Notes under the pieces: generated by a model | What the model saw: the letters and a program-made list of their open reading frames with translations, nothing else | The model's database searches: none | Told to the model about the DNA's origin: nothing | Program-made: the position numbers and the translations under genes | Assembly: GCF_002161805.1 (NCBI RefSeq) | Contig: NZ_NFIP01000008.1 | Location: forward strand, 1 to 64,000 | Reading direction: 5' to 3' | Source of the DNA: Collinsella sp. An307 | GTDB taxonomy: Bacteria > Actinomycetota > Coriobacteriia > Coriobacteriales > Coriobacteriaceae | DNA length: 64,000 nucleotides | Part shown: positions 24,573 to 34,025 of the stretch, piece by piece | Layout of the letters: the number at the start of each line of letters is the position of its first letter | Position numbering within the stretch: position 1 is the stretch's first letter

Positions 24573-25298
24573 TCAGTGGGCCGGGCGCAGGGCGGTCTCG
24601 CTAAAGGCGAAGAAGCCCGGCTTCTGGTGGGACTCAGTGTATTCGATCATGATGCCGTCGGCGTCAAAGGCATGCGAGCGCATCACGCCCACCGCGTTGA
24701 GGCCGTTCAAGTCAAGGATGCGGCTATCGGTGTCGCTCGCCGCCTCGATGGTGATGACGCGGCGGCTTGTGGCGATGCGGATGCCGAGGGTCCCCTCGAG
24801 GTAGGCGTAGACCGAATGTGCAACCACCTCGGGCGTGAGGCCGGGCACCGCCTCTGCGAGGTAGTAGCTGTCGTCGGTAGAGATGGCGACGCCGTCCGCG
24901 TAGCGGGCGCGCAGGATGTGCGCGAGGCGGCTGCCCTCCTCAAAACCAGTTAGCTGGGCGAGCTCCTCGTCTGCGACGACTTCCTCGCAGATAATCGGCT
25001 CGGTGCGAGGGGAGAACCCGCAGCGACCGGCAAGCTCGTTGAAGGTCTCGAGCCCGATGTAGCCCTCTCGCTTGGCGATAGCGGGATTGCGGATCACGCG
25101 CACACCCTTGCCCTGCTGCGCCTGCACGTAGCCGTCTTGGGCGAGCATGCCGAGCGCGCGACGGATCGAGCTGCGCGAACAGGAGAACTCCTGCGTGAGT
25201 TCGTTTTCCGAGGGGAGGAACTCCTGATAGCCGTACGTTCCGTCCTCAATGCGCTCGCGCAGGTCGCGGTAGATGTTTAAAAAGACCGCCTTAGGCAC
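24573..25298 (-). CDS. GntR-family regulator with UTRA domain (regulator A)
   Basis: The 241-residue regulator has an N-terminal GntR winged helix (about 1-70; FLPSENELTQEFSCSRSSIRRALGMLAQDGYVQAQQGKG) and a UTRA effector domain (about 85-238) of the kind that senses sugar phosphates. Start is GTG at 25298 with AGAGG seven bases before it. TTGTTCGTACA-type sites lie just upstream (25313-25323 and 25408-25421) and again before the PTS-2 operon at 42678-42695. I infer that it regulates itself and that remote operon, with a phosphorylated alpha-glucoside as effector. It is paralogous to regulator B. Confidence 0.88.
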   Translation of the reverse strand: MPKAVFLNIYRDLRERIEDGTYGYQEFLPSENELTQEFSCSRSSIRRALGMLAQDGYVQAQQGKGVRVIRNPAIAKREGYIGLETFNELAGRCGFSPRTEPIICEEVVADEELAQLTGFEEGSRLAHILRARYADGVAISTDDSYYLAEAVPGLTPEVVAHSVYAYLEGTLGIRIATSRRVITIEAASDTDSRILDLNGLNAVGVMRSHAFDADGIMIEYTESHQKPGFFAFSETALRPAH

Positions 25299-25312
25299 AA
25301 GACCACCTCTTG

Positions 25313-25323
25313 TTGTACGAACA
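25313..25323 (-). promoter_or_regulatory. Candidate operator of regulator A, site 1
   Basis: On the minus strand this reads TGTTCGTACAA, matching 11 bases of the palindromic site at 42678-42695. It lies 14 bases before the GTG of regulator A, a position suited to autorepression. Confidence 0.5.
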
Positions 25324-25407
25324 TGCTCCCACCATCATACCGCTCTCAGGCAGCATGCCGTGCGGCGGTCATTTCAGGCCGTTTACCGGAGATGGTGTGC
25401 GCTTGAC

Positions 25408-25421
25408 CTGTACGAACAAGG
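25408..25421 (-). promoter_or_regulatory. Candidate operator of regulator A, site 2
   Basis: On the minus strand this reads CCTTGTTCGTACAG, sharing CTTGTTCGTACA with 42678-42695. It is about 95 bases upstream of site 1, between regulator A and the divergent oxidase-like gene starting at 25476, so it could serve either. Confidence 0.5.
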
Positions 25422-25475
25422 TTGCCAAGATATGACAGACGGCATGGTGAGTTCTTGGTAGAGGAGATGGGTGCC

Positions 25476-26015
25476 ATGATCCGTAAAGACCGCGAGATTA
25501 CCGATTTGGGCGAGCAGCTCGCCATCTTGCGTGACTGCGACGCGTGTCGCATCGCCCTGAACGACCCCGAGACAGGGTTTCCCTATGTGATCCCGTTGAA
25601 CTTTGGGTTGGACGTTGAGGGCGAGCAGGTCTACCTGTACTTTCACAGCGCCTGCCGGGGCAGAAAGCTCGACCTTATCGCTCAAGACAACCGGGCCACG
25701 TTTGAGGTGGACTGCGACCACCGCTTCATCTTCTACGACGAGCGTATGAGCTGCACCATGGGATACCGCAGCGTCATTGGTCACGGCACGATTGAGATGG
25801 TGCCGGACGACCAAAAGGTCGCCGGCCTCAAGATTCTCATGCGTCACTATCACGAGGACGACTTTACCTTCAACCTCAAGACGGTGCCCGCGACCACGGT
25901 TTGGCGCCTGAAGGTGCTCGATATGGTGGGAAAGTTCCGCAACAACGAGCATCCCGGCGAGCATCGGCTCCCGCTGCCCACCACGGGGCCCGTTGCCATG
26001 CGGCGAGGCACCTAG
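25476..26015 (+). CDS. Pyridoxamine 5'-phosphate oxidase-like flavin-binding protein (NimA-like)
   Basis: The 179-residue protein has the split-barrel FMN-binding fold of the PNPOx-like/NimA group: MIRKDREITDLGEQLAILRDCDACRIALND, then PYVIPLNFGLDVEGEQVYLYFHSA and GRKLDLIAQDNRATFEV. Relatives are mostly uncharacterised; some reduce nitroimidazoles. The ATG at 25476 is nine bases after GAGGAG; the ATG at 25467 directly abuts it. It is divergent from regulator A and may share its operator. The last 15 residues are Pro/Gly-rich. Confidence 0.78.
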   Translation: MIRKDREITDLGEQLAILRDCDACRIALNDPETGFPYVIPLNFGLDVEGEQVYLYFHSACRGRKLDLIAQDNRATFEVDCDHRFIFYDERMSCTMGYRSVIGHGTIEMVPDDQKVAGLKILMRHYHEDDFTFNLKTVPATTVWRLKVLDMVGKFRNNEHPGEHRLPLPTTGPVAMRRGT

Positions 26016-26027
26016 TTTCGGGGGCGC

Positions 26028-26762
26028 CTAGCCGCGGGGGACGCCCGAGCGCAGCACCGTCTCGTGCAGTGCAAAGAACGAGGGCACCTGCTTGGTCTCG
26101 GTGTATTCCATAAGCGTGCCATCGATGCGGTAGGTCTTGCCGCGCACGACGGCCAGGCTATCGAAGTCGCCCAAATCAAGGCAGCGACGGTCCTCTTTAG
26201 TGGGGTGCTCGACGGTCACATCGCGCGTGCCCGTTCCGATTTTTATGCCGAGGTCCTCTTCCAGATACCGGTAGATGGAGTCTTCGGCGAGTTCCGGCGT
26301 GAGGCCGGGCACCGTTGAGCTGAGGTAGTAGCTGTCGTCGCTACCCACCGCAACGCCGCCTGCATAGCGGATGCGCTTCACCCGGGTAAGGTCGCTGCCC
26401 TCGGGAAAGCCCGTGATGCGCGAGAGCGCCTCATCGGCAACCAGCAGCTCAAAGACGTTCACCTTGGTCACAAGCGTGAAGCCGCGGCGCACGGCAATCT
26501 CTTTAAAGGTCTCGAGTCCGTCCATGCCGCGCGGCGGTTCGCTGGAGGTATCGCGAATGACGCGCACACCCTTGCCCTGTTGCGGCTGCACATAACCCTC
26601 GGCGGCAAGGCTTGCGAGTGCGCGGCGCACTGTGGTGCGCGAGCAGTCGTAGAGCTCCTTCAACTCGTTCTCGGAGGGGAGGTAGGACTGGTAGGGATAG
26701 TCGCCGCTCTCAATGGCCTGTTTGATGTCGGCAAAGATATCCTGAAAAACTGACTTCGACAT
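26028..26762 (-). CDS. GntR-family regulator with UTRA domain (regulator B)
   Basis: The 244-residue regulator has a GntR winged helix (about 1-70; YLPSENELKELYDCSRTTVRRALASLAAEGYVQPQQGKG) and a UTRA domain (about 85-240). It resembles TreR-like PTS-linked repressors. AAGGA precedes the ATG at 26762. Two CTTGTCTAC half-sites sit right upstream, and three TTGTCTAGACAA-type sites lie at the divergent dehydrogenase/PTS-1 promoters. I infer autoregulation and control of that locus, probably by an alpha-glucoside phosphate. Its recognition helix differs from regulator A, consistent with different operators. Confidence 0.88.
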   Translation of the reverse strand: MSKSVFQDIFADIKQAIESGDYPYQSYLPSENELKELYDCSRTTVRRALASLAAEGYVQPQQGKGVRVIRDTSSEPPRGMDGLETFKEIAVRRGFTLVTKVNVFELLVADEALSRITGFPEGSDLTRVKRIRYAGGVAVGSDDSYYLSSTVPGLTPELAEDSIYRYLEEDLGIKIGTGTRDVTVEHPTKEDRRCLDLGDFDSLAVVRGKTYRIDGTLMEYTETKQVPSFFALHETVLRSGVPRG

Positions 26763-26772
26763 ACTGCCGTTC

Positions 26773-26792
26773 CTTGTCTACAACTTGTCTAC
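26773..26792 (-). promoter_or_regulatory. Tandem half-sites before regulator B
   Basis: CTTGTCTAC occurs at 26773-26781 and again at 26784-26792. The TTGTCTA core matches the operators at 28069-28285. The repeats begin 11 bases upstream of the ATG, next to the ribosome site. Confidence 0.5.
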
Positions 26793-26965
26793 CCAAGCGT
26801 AACGACTTGGCACGGCAACGTCAACGTGCGGGTCGTGCCTCCGCCTCGGCATGCGCCGCGTCCCCTATTTACAGATAAGCCCCGCTCGCGGGGAGGGCGA
26901 ACGGGGCGGGAGCACGGTGGTTGCTGGCGTGCTGGCGTGCCGGCGGTCCGGCGGCTGGCGTGCGG

Positions 26966-27991
26966 CTACTTCTCGGGCGAGATGATGTACTTGCCGAGAG
27001 CGCGGACCTCGGGTTTACCGAGGATATCCGGCAGCTCCTCTAAGCTTGCGACGGCGTGTACCATGCTCGACACGTCGAGGCGGCCCGAGTCGATGAGCGC
27101 AAGGGCGCGGCGCTGGGTGTAAGGGTTGATGTAGGACGAGGTGAGCACGAGCTCCTTCTGGAAGATCTCGAAGGGTTTCACCGTAATGGTCTCGTCGGGC
27201 TTGGTGAGGCCAAACATCATGACGGTCGCCTTGTGTCCGGCAAGACCGATGGCCTGCTCGATGGTGACGGGCTTGCCCACGCACTCGATCACAACGTCGA
27301 TGTTGCCAAAGCCCGCCTCGGCAAGGCGCGCAGCGGGGTCGTCGTTGATGGAGTCAACGGTAAGGTCGGCACCGAGTTGCTCGGCAACGGCGCGCTTGCC
27401 CGCAACGGGCTCCAAAAGCGCGATCTTGGTGGCGCCCGAGATGCGGGCGAGCTGCATCATGATGAGACCGATCATGCCGCCGCCGATGACCACCACGGAG
27501 CTACCGGGGTGGATGTTGCACATGTCGATGCCGTGCAGGCAGCAGGCAACCGGTTCGGTCATGGCGCCCTGCTCAAAGCTCGTGTTGGGGCCGAGCTTGT
27601 ACACCTGCTGTGCGTCGACTGCGCAGTACTCGGCAAAGCCGCCGTCCACGGTGGTGCCATAGCCGGTCATGTGCTCGCAGTAATGGTTGATGCCGTCGCG
27701 GCAGGGCTCGCAGCAGCCGCACGGGTGGTTGGGGTCGATGCAGACGCGATCGCCCACGGCAAAGTCGCTCACCTCGGGGCCCACCTCGGCGACAATGCCA
27801 GAGAACTCGTGGCCCAAGATCGTGGGCGGCGTCACGTCGGCAGCACCCTTATCGCCCTCGTAGATATGGACGTCGGTTCCGCAGACGCCGCACGCCTTCA
27901 CCTGGATGAGAACATCGTGCGGACCCACGACAGGCTTGGGCGCCTCCTCGATGCGCAGGTCGTGCTTTCCATAGAACATCGCGCTTTTCAT
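26966..27991 (-). CDS. Zinc-dependent medium-chain alcohol/polyol dehydrogenase
   Basis: The 341-residue enzyme has the MDR pattern: catalytic zinc ligands in ACGVCGTD and GHEFSG, the structural zinc cysteines CGCCEPCRDGINHYC, and a NAD(P)-binding VVIGGGMIGL. It is closest to sorbitol/threonine-dehydrogenase-like members; the substrate is unknown. The ATG at 27991 is six bases after GGGGAGGA. It is divergent from PTS-1 across a region with three TTGTCTAGACAA-type operators, so it is probably co-regulated and may oxidise or reduce a sugar alcohol or a keto-glucoside linked to that pathway. Confidence 0.85.
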   Translation of the reverse strand: MKSAMFYGKHDLRIEEAPKPVVGPHDVLIQVKACGVCGTDVHIYEGDKGAADVTPPTILGHEFSGIVAEVGPEVSDFAVGDRVCIDPNHPCGCCEPCRDGINHYCEHMTGYGTTVDGGFAEYCAVDAQQVYKLGPNTSFEQGAMTEPVACCLHGIDMCNIHPGSSVVVIGGGMIGLIMMQLARISGATKIALLEPVAGKRAVAEQLGADLTVDSINDDPAARLAEAGFGNIDVVIECVGKPVTIEQAIGLAGHKATVMMFGLTKPDETITVKPFEIFQKELVLTSSYINPYTQRRALALIDSGRLDVSSMVHAVASLEELPDILGKPEVRALGKYIISPEK

Positions 27992-28068
27992 TTGGGTCCT
28001 CCCCAGTTTGCTCGCTCGGCATCGAAGCCGTGGCAAAGGTATATGTTGCGGACAGTCTAACAAAGCAA

Positions 28069-28084
28069 ACTTATCTAGACAAGT
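28069..28084. promoter_or_regulatory. Operator O1 (regulator B type), dehydrogenase side
   Basis: ACTTATCTAGACAAGT is a 16-bp palindrome with one mismatch and contains TCTAGACAAG. It lies 78 bases upstream of the dehydrogenase ATG. Confidence 0.6.
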
Positions 28085-28220
28085 AAAGTTTCTATCTCTA
28101 TTTCAAATCGAAATGAGCGAGCTGAAAAAGAACGGTCTGTATCTTCACATAATCATGCGTAATACCAGCTAAAAGAACAGTCAGCTTCAGACGGCGGAGC
28201 GCGCCCTGGTCCCAAGAGCT

Positions 28221-28250
28221 ACCGTTCACCGGCAAATCACTACCGTTTAT
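28221..28250 (+). promoter_or_regulatory. Tandem ACCGTTYAY motifs before PTS-1
   Basis: ACCGTTCAC (28221-28229) and ACCGTTTAT (28242-28250) are exactly 21 bp apart, two helical turns, and each continues as CCG-N5-CGG. The inverted counterpart occurs before PTS-2 at 42599-42628 with the same spacing. Confidence 0.5.
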
Positions 28251-28251
28251 C

Positions 28252-28285
28252 GGTTGTCTAGACAGGTATATTCTTGTCTAGACAA
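28252..28285. promoter_or_regulatory. Operators O2 and O3 (regulator B type), PTS side
   Basis: O2 has the perfect core TGTCTAGACA at 28255-28264. O3 is the perfect 12-bp palindrome TTGTCTAGACAA at 28274-28285. Their centres are 20 bp apart, so two dimers could bind one helix face. O3 overlaps the likely promoter of PTS-1. Confidence 0.65.
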
Positions 28286-28420
28286 CTTGCGCGTATGATG
28301 CACTCAGAAGGGGAGGCACTCGAGCCGGCGCGACGTGCCTTTTGGGACTCTTCGGATTCATACCTGCACCACGCAGACGCCCGCACGGGTATCTGCGGGG
28401 AGAAAGGGAGGTTCTCTGTC

Positions 28421-30010
28421 ATGATGCAGAAAATCCAAAAGTTCGGTGGTGCCATGTACACCCCGGCGATCCTCTTTGCCTTCTCGGGCATCGTGGTCGG
28501 CCTGGGCACGCTGTTTACCACCGAAGCCATCTTTGGGTCGCTGGCGGTTGCCGGTAACCCCTGGTACGACTGCTGGAACGTCTTGCTCCAGGGCGGTTGG
28601 ACGCTCTTCAACCAGATGCCGCTTCTGTTCTGCGTTGCGCTGCCCATTACGCTCGCCACGCATCAGCAGGCGCGTGCCTGCATGGAGGCGCTTGCCGCGT
28701 ATCTCACGTTCAACTACTTCGTTAATACGATCCTCGCCCAGTGGGGCGGCGTCTTTGGCGTGGACTTCTCCGTCGAGGCTGCAAGTGGCACGGGCCTTGC
28801 CACCATCGCGAGCATCAAGACGCTCGACATGGGCATGATGGGCGCGCTCATCATCTCGGGTATCACCGTGATGCTCCACAACAAGTTCTTCGATACCGAG
28901 CTTCCCGACTGGCTCGGCGTCTTTGGCGGCTCGGTCTTTGTCTACGCTGTCTCGTTCTTTGTGATGCTGCCGTGCGCCATCATCGCCTGCGTGGTTTGGC
29001 CACCGATCCAGCACGGTATCCAGCTCTTCCAGGGCTTCATCCTCTCCACGGGCGCTGTGGGCGTCTGGGTCTTTGCGTTCCTCGAGCGCATCCTCATTCC
29101 CACCGGCCTCCATCACTTCATCTACACCCCGTTCTACTATGCGGACGCAGCTGTCTCCGGCGGAATCTACCCGCAGTGGGCGACCATTCTGCCCACGCTT
29201 GCCGCGTCCGGCGAGCCCCTCGCCGAGGCTGCTCCGTGGGCTGCCTACACCTGCCCCGGTTGGACCAAGGTCTTTGGCTCCCTCGGTGTCTGCATCGCCT
29301 TCTACCTGACGGCTAAGCCCGAGCGCCGCAAAGAGACCAAGACGCTCCTCATCCCGGTCGGCCTTACTGCTATGCTCTGCGGCATCACCGAGCCCCTCGA
29401 CTTTACGTTCCTGTTCATCGCCCCGCAGCTCTTTGTGGTGCACTCCATCCTCGGCGCGACGCTCTGCATGGTGCAGAACCTCGTAGGCACCGTGGGTATC
29501 TTCGACGGTGGCATCATCTCCATGGCTTCCTGGGACTTCCTGCCGCTCGGCGCTACCTACGGTCTGCAGTACCTGCTCTCCATCGCCATCGGCCTTGTCT
29601 TCAGCGCCATCTGGGTCGTGGTCTTCCGCTTCCTCATCCTGAAGTTCGACTTCAAGACCCCTGGTCGCGAGGACGACGACGTTGAGGTTTCCCTCAAGTC
29701 CAAGGCCGAGTTCAAGGCCGCCCAGAGCGGTGCCGCCGCCTCCAAGGAGGTTGCCGGCAGCAAGGCCGAGGAGCGCAAGATCCTCGCCGAGAACATTCTC
29801 GACTTGCTCGGCGGGCGCGAGAACGTCATCGACGTCACCAACTGCGCTACCCGTCTGCGCGTGAACGTTCGCGACGAGTCGCTCGTTGCACCCGAGGCCA
29901 ACTTCAAGGCAATCGGTACGCACGGTATCGCCAAGAACGGCAAGAACATGCAGGTCATCATTGGCCTGTCCGTTCCCAAGGTCCGCGACGTCTTTGAGCA
30001 GCTGCTCTAA
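28421..30010 (+). CDS. PTS transporter subunit IICB, alpha-glucoside type (PTS-1)
   Basis: The 529-residue transporter has an N-terminal multi-span IIC domain (about 1-400, with LIPTGLHHFIYTPF and CGITEPLDFTFLF) and a C-terminal IIB domain (about 445-529) with the phosphocysteine in VIDVTNCATRLRV. The IIC-IIB order and the loop motifs match the GlvC/MalB/AglA group that imports maltose-type or sucrose-isomer alpha-glucosides. The ATG pair at 28421 follows AAAGGGAGG. IIA is missing and must come in trans. The downstream GH4 enzyme would cleave the 6'-phosphorylated disaccharide. Control by regulator B is inferred from operators O1-O3. Confidence 0.88.
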   Translation: MMQKIQKFGGAMYTPAILFAFSGIVVGLGTLFTTEAIFGSLAVAGNPWYDCWNVLLQGGWTLFNQMPLLFCVALPITLATHQQARACMEALAAYLTFNYFVNTILAQWGGVFGVDFSVEAASGTGLATIASIKTLDMGMMGALIISGITVMLHNKFFDTELPDWLGVFGGSVFVYAVSFFVMLPCAIIACVVWPPIQHGIQLFQGFILSTGAVGVWVFAFLERILIPTGLHHFIYTPFYYADAAVSGGIYPQWATILPTLAASGEPLAEAAPWAAYTCPGWTKVFGSLGVCIAFYLTAKPERRKETKTLLIPVGLTAMLCGITEPLDFTFLFIAPQLFVVHSILGATLCMVQNLVGTVGIFDGGIISMASWDFLPLGATYGLQYLLSIAIGLVFSAIWVVVFRFLILKFDFKTPGREDDDVEVSLKSKAEFKAAQSGAAASKEVAGSKAEERKILAENILDLLGGRENVIDVTNCATRLRVNVRDESLVAPEANFKAIGTHGIAKNGKNMQVIIGLSVPKVRDVFEQLL

Positions 30011-30023
30011 CGGTCCCTCTTTT

Positions 30024-30056
30024 GGGTGGGGTGCCCCGGTGCGCGGCGCCCCGCCC
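30024..30056 (+). other. GC hairpin between PTS-1 and its GH4 gene
   Basis: A 12-bp stem (30024-30035 with 30045-30056, two G-T pairs) lies just after the PTS-1 stop and lacks a T tail. A similar hairpin sits between PTS-2 and its GH4 gene. It may stabilise or process the mRNA. Confidence 0.5.
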
Positions 30057-30084
30057 GACGGATCCCCCGCGCACCGCACGTTAG

Positions 30085-31497
<1,413 letters not shown>

Positions 31498-31505
31498 GCG
31501 CAGAT

Positions 31506-31605
31506 GCCCGGCCGAACGCTCCCTTCGGGCGTGGTCCTCGGCACGGGTGCGCGCTTCGCGCGCCCGTGCCTGCGGGAAACGCCCTGCGGGAGCGGTCGGT
31601 CGGGC
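31506..31605 (+). other. 100-nt branched or nested stem-loop after the GH4 gene
   Basis: Nested complementary arms are visible from outside in: GCCCGGCCG (31506-31514) with CGGTCGGGC (31597-31605); CGCTCCC with GGGAGCG; GGGCGT with ACGCCC; and GGCACGGG (31540-31547) with CCCGTGCC (31563-31570), closed by a CGCGC/GCGCG tip. There is no T tract, so it is not a simple terminator. It could be a stable RNA end, a small RNA or a degenerate repeat. Confidence 0.55.
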
Positions 31606-31680
31606 GTGTGGCAACAAGTGTTCCACATGCGGACGGGGATTAGCTGGCAACCAAGGATGGATTGAGACGGAGGAGTGGCT

Positions 31681-32256
31681 ATGGGCAAGAAGAAGATGAC
31701 GCGTGCACAGGCAGCGGCGGCGCGACGCTCGTCGCGAACGGATAGCCCGGAGCGCGAGCTTGCTGCAGCGTCGTCCCCGCGCAACCTCTCGTCCAAACGC
31801 GAACAGCTCACCCATCGTATCGTTATGACCGTGCAGGTCATCTTGGTGATCTTTCCGTTTGCGCTGGTGGGTTACTCGTCGGTTGCGGGCATGGGTCTCG
31901 AAGAGGCCATGCGCAGTGACCCCGCCTTTGCCGTGAGCTTTATCGCCGCTATGGCGCAGCCGCTCGCCGCTTGGATCTTGCGCTTTGCGTACCGTCACTA
32001 CGCCGCGGGCGACGGGGGATATGCCCTCGGCAATGTCATTGGCCTCATTTGCGCAGAGGCGTTTCTGCAGAATCTCGTCGGACTGGCAGGCATGGCGCTC
32101 ATCGTGTGGCGCATGTGGCCGGTGACCGGCGGAGAGCTCTCGGAATGGCGCGAGCGCCGCGGTGTGACAGGGGTTCTTGTCGATATTTCGGGTGCGCTTG
32201 CAGTGCTCGCCATCGGGCTTATCTGTGCGTTTGCGAGCTGGCGGCTCGGCGCGTAA
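31681..32256 (+). CDS. Hypothetical four-span membrane protein
   Basis: This 191-residue protein is not one I recognise. A basic, Arg/Ser/Ala-rich cytoplasmic head (1-45) is followed by about four hydrophobic segments (roughly 50-70, 82-102, 112-134 and 158-185). The ATG at 31681 is preceded by GGAGGAG at seven bases; the GTG at 31675 is too close. It stands alone between the GH4 gene and the convergent HAD gene. No catalytic motif is visible. Confidence 0.65.
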   Translation: MGKKKMTRAQAAAARRSSRTDSPERELAAASSPRNLSSKREQLTHRIVMTVQVILVIFPFALVGYSSVAGMGLEEAMRSDPAFAVSFIAAMAQPLAAWILRFAYRHYAAGDGGYALGNVIGLICAEAFLQNLVGLAGMALIVWRMWPVTGGELSEWRERRGVTGVLVDISGALAVLAIGLICAFASWRLGA

Positions 32257-32271
32257 GGTTGCGCGTTTCGT

Positions 32272-32931
32272 TTACCGGGTGCAGATAAGTTCTGCCAGCT
32301 CGTCGGGTGTGTCGACCACGTAGTCCGCGCCCGCGTCCTCCAACTCGCTTCTGCCGCGAAATCCCCAGGATACCCCCGCAACGGCGAGCCCGGCGTTGTG
32401 TCCGGTCGCCACGTCGACGTTGCTATCGCCCACATAGAGTGTGCTAGCGGGATCGGCCTCGAGCTGGTCGAGTACATAGCGGGTGATAGGCGCGGCGGGC
32501 TTGGGCGGATAGGCGTCGATGCGGCCCTGAACCAGATCGAAGCGCGCGCCAAAGTAGCGTGCAACGAGGGGCTCGGCAGCCGGATGATCCTTATTTGACA
32601 GAACGGCCAGGTGCACGCCGGCGTCTCGCAGGGTGTCGAGCATGTCGATCACGCCGGGGTAGGGCGCCGTGTGGTCTTCCTTATGTGCGTCGTAGTAGGC
32701 GCGAAACTCACCAATGACCTGCTCGAACATGCGCCCGTCACCAGCGTATTCGGCCGGGATGATGCGCTCGATAAGCTTGGGCTGGCCGTTTCCCACCTTA
32801 TAGCGGTACTGGTCGGGCGTGAAGGTTGGCCAACCATGAGCGGCGCAGGTGTGGTTTCCGGCGGCAGCGAGGTCCTCAAGCGTGTTGAGGAGCGTTCCGT
32901 CGAGGTCAAAAATGACGTGGGTGAAGTTCAT
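32272..32931 (-). CDS. HAD-family phosphatase, phosphoglycolate phosphatase-like
   Basis: The 219-residue enzyme has HAD motif I FDLDGTLLNT at the N terminus, motif II in VLSNKDH near 118, the motif III lysine in AYPPKPAAP near 145 and motif IV in YVGDSNVDV near 168, with a four-helix cap at 15-80. The Gph-like subgroup hydrolyses small phosphates such as 2-phosphoglycolate; the exact substrate is open. It follows hypE by about 65 bases on the same strand and may be co-transcribed, though no functional link to hydrogenase maturation is known. Confidence 0.85.
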   Translation of the reverse strand: MNFTHVIFDLDGTLLNTLEDLAAAGNHTCAAHGWPTFTPDQYRYKVGNGQPKLIERIIPAEYAGDGRMFEQVIGEFRAYYDAHKEDHTAPYPGVIDMLDTLRDAGVHLAVLSNKDHPAAEPLVARYFGARFDLVQGRIDAYPPKPAAPITRYVLDQLEADPASTLYVGDSNVDVATGHNAGLAVAGVSWGFRGRSELEDAGADYVVDTPDELAELICTR

Positions 32932-32996
32932 ACGTGCCCTTCAAATAGTGTGAGCGGTCGGCTGTTGCTTGCGATGGCGCTGCCGGGGGTCGGCGC

Positions 32997-34025
32997 TTAG
33001 CAGATGCGGGGGAGCTGTTCGCCCACGAGCATGTCGAGTACGCGGGTGGCGCCCCAAGCGGTGCGCACGCGGACTTGGGCATGCGCGCCCTCATGCGGCT
33101 CGCCTACGCGCCCGATGATGGCAGCGTTTGCACCGTACGGGGCACCCTGCATGGCGGCGAGTGCCGCGTTTGCCTCCTCGGCGGGCACGACGGCGACCAT
33201 CTTGCCCTCGTTTGCGACCTGGAAGACGTCGTAGCCGAGCATCTCGCAGGCGCCGCGCACGGCGGGGGAGACAGGGACGGCCTCCTCGTCGACCTCGATG
33301 GAGACGTTGCTTGCGGTGGCGAACTCGTTGAGCGTGCTCGCAAGGCCGCCGCGCGTGGGGTCGCGGAAGCAGCGCGTGTGCGGTGCTGCCGTAAGGACGG
33401 CGGAGATAAGGTGGTTGAGCGGTGCGGCATCGCTTTTGATGGTGGTCTCAAAGCTCAGACCCTCGCGCTGGCTCATGATGGCGATGCCGTGGTCGCCGAG
33501 GGTACCCGAGAGCAGGACGACGTCGCCGGGTTTGCAGCTGGCGCCCGAGAGCTCGATGCCGGCGGGTACCTCGCCCACGCCGGCCGTATTGATGTAGACG
33601 CCATCGGCGCCGCCGCGTTCCACGACCTTGGTGTCGCCCGTGATGATGGACACGTTTGCCTCGCGCGCGGCAGCGGCCATGCTGGCGCAGATGCGCCGGA
33701 GGTCGGCGAGGGGGAATCCTTCCTCCAGAATGAAGCCGCACGAGAGGTAGCGGACGTGCGCACCGGAGGTGGCGACGTCGTTTACCGTTCCGCACACGGC
33801 GAGGCGCCCGATATCGCCGCCGGGGAAGAAATGGGGCGTCACCACAAAGCTGTCGGTAGAAAGGGCGATGCGCCCGGTCGCGGGCAGGGCCGCGACGCCG
33901 GCGTCGTTTCCTGCGAGGAGCTCGGGGGAGCCGAATGCCTCGTAGAAGACCTCGTCGATGATGCGCTTCATCATCTGACCGCCCGAGCCGTGGCCGAGCA
34001 GGACGGTATCTGGCATAGCTGGCAT
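32997..34025 (-). CDS. hypE: Hydrogenase maturation protein HypE
   Basis: The 342-residue protein dehydrates the thiocarboxamide carried on its C-terminal cysteine to a thiocyanate, supplying cyanide ligands for the NiFe-hydrogenase iron. It has the AIR-synthase-like ATP-binding core (LLGHGSGGQMM, STDSFVVTPHFFPGGDIG, RDPTRGGLAS) and ends in the diagnostic PRIC. GGGAGG lies four bases before the ATG at 34025. It follows hypD by 96 bases and works with HypF, HypC and HypD, all encoded just upstream. Confidence 0.97.
   Translation of the reverse strand: MPAMPDTVLLGHGSGGQMMKRIIDEVFYEAFGSPELLAGNDAGVAALPATGRIALSTDSFVVTPHFFPGGDIGRLAVCGTVNDVATSGAHVRYLSCGFILEEGFPLADLRRICASMAAAAREANVSIITGDTKVVERGGADGVYINTAGVGEVPAGIELSGASCKPGDVVLLSGTLGDHGIAIMSQREGLSFETTIKSDAAPLNHLISAVLTAAPHTRCFRDPTRGGLASTLNEFATASNVSIEVDEEAVPVSPAVRGACEMLGYDVFQVANEGKMVAVVPAEEANAALAAMQGAPYGANAAIIGRVGEPHEGAHAQVRVRTAWGATRVLDMLVGEQLPRIC

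Larger units (their letters stand above)
27992..28420. other. 429-bp divergent control region of dehydrogenase and PTS-1 genes
   Basis: No gene is supported here; the open frame from 28274 to the ATG at 28421 lacks a ribosome site until 28402. The region is much more AT-rich than its surroundings in 28060-28190. It holds three palindromic operators and a tandem 21-bp-spaced motif pair. A possible rightward promoter is TTCTTG at 28271-28276 with TATGAT at 28294-28299 (17-base spacer), overlapping the last operator. Confidence 0.5.
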
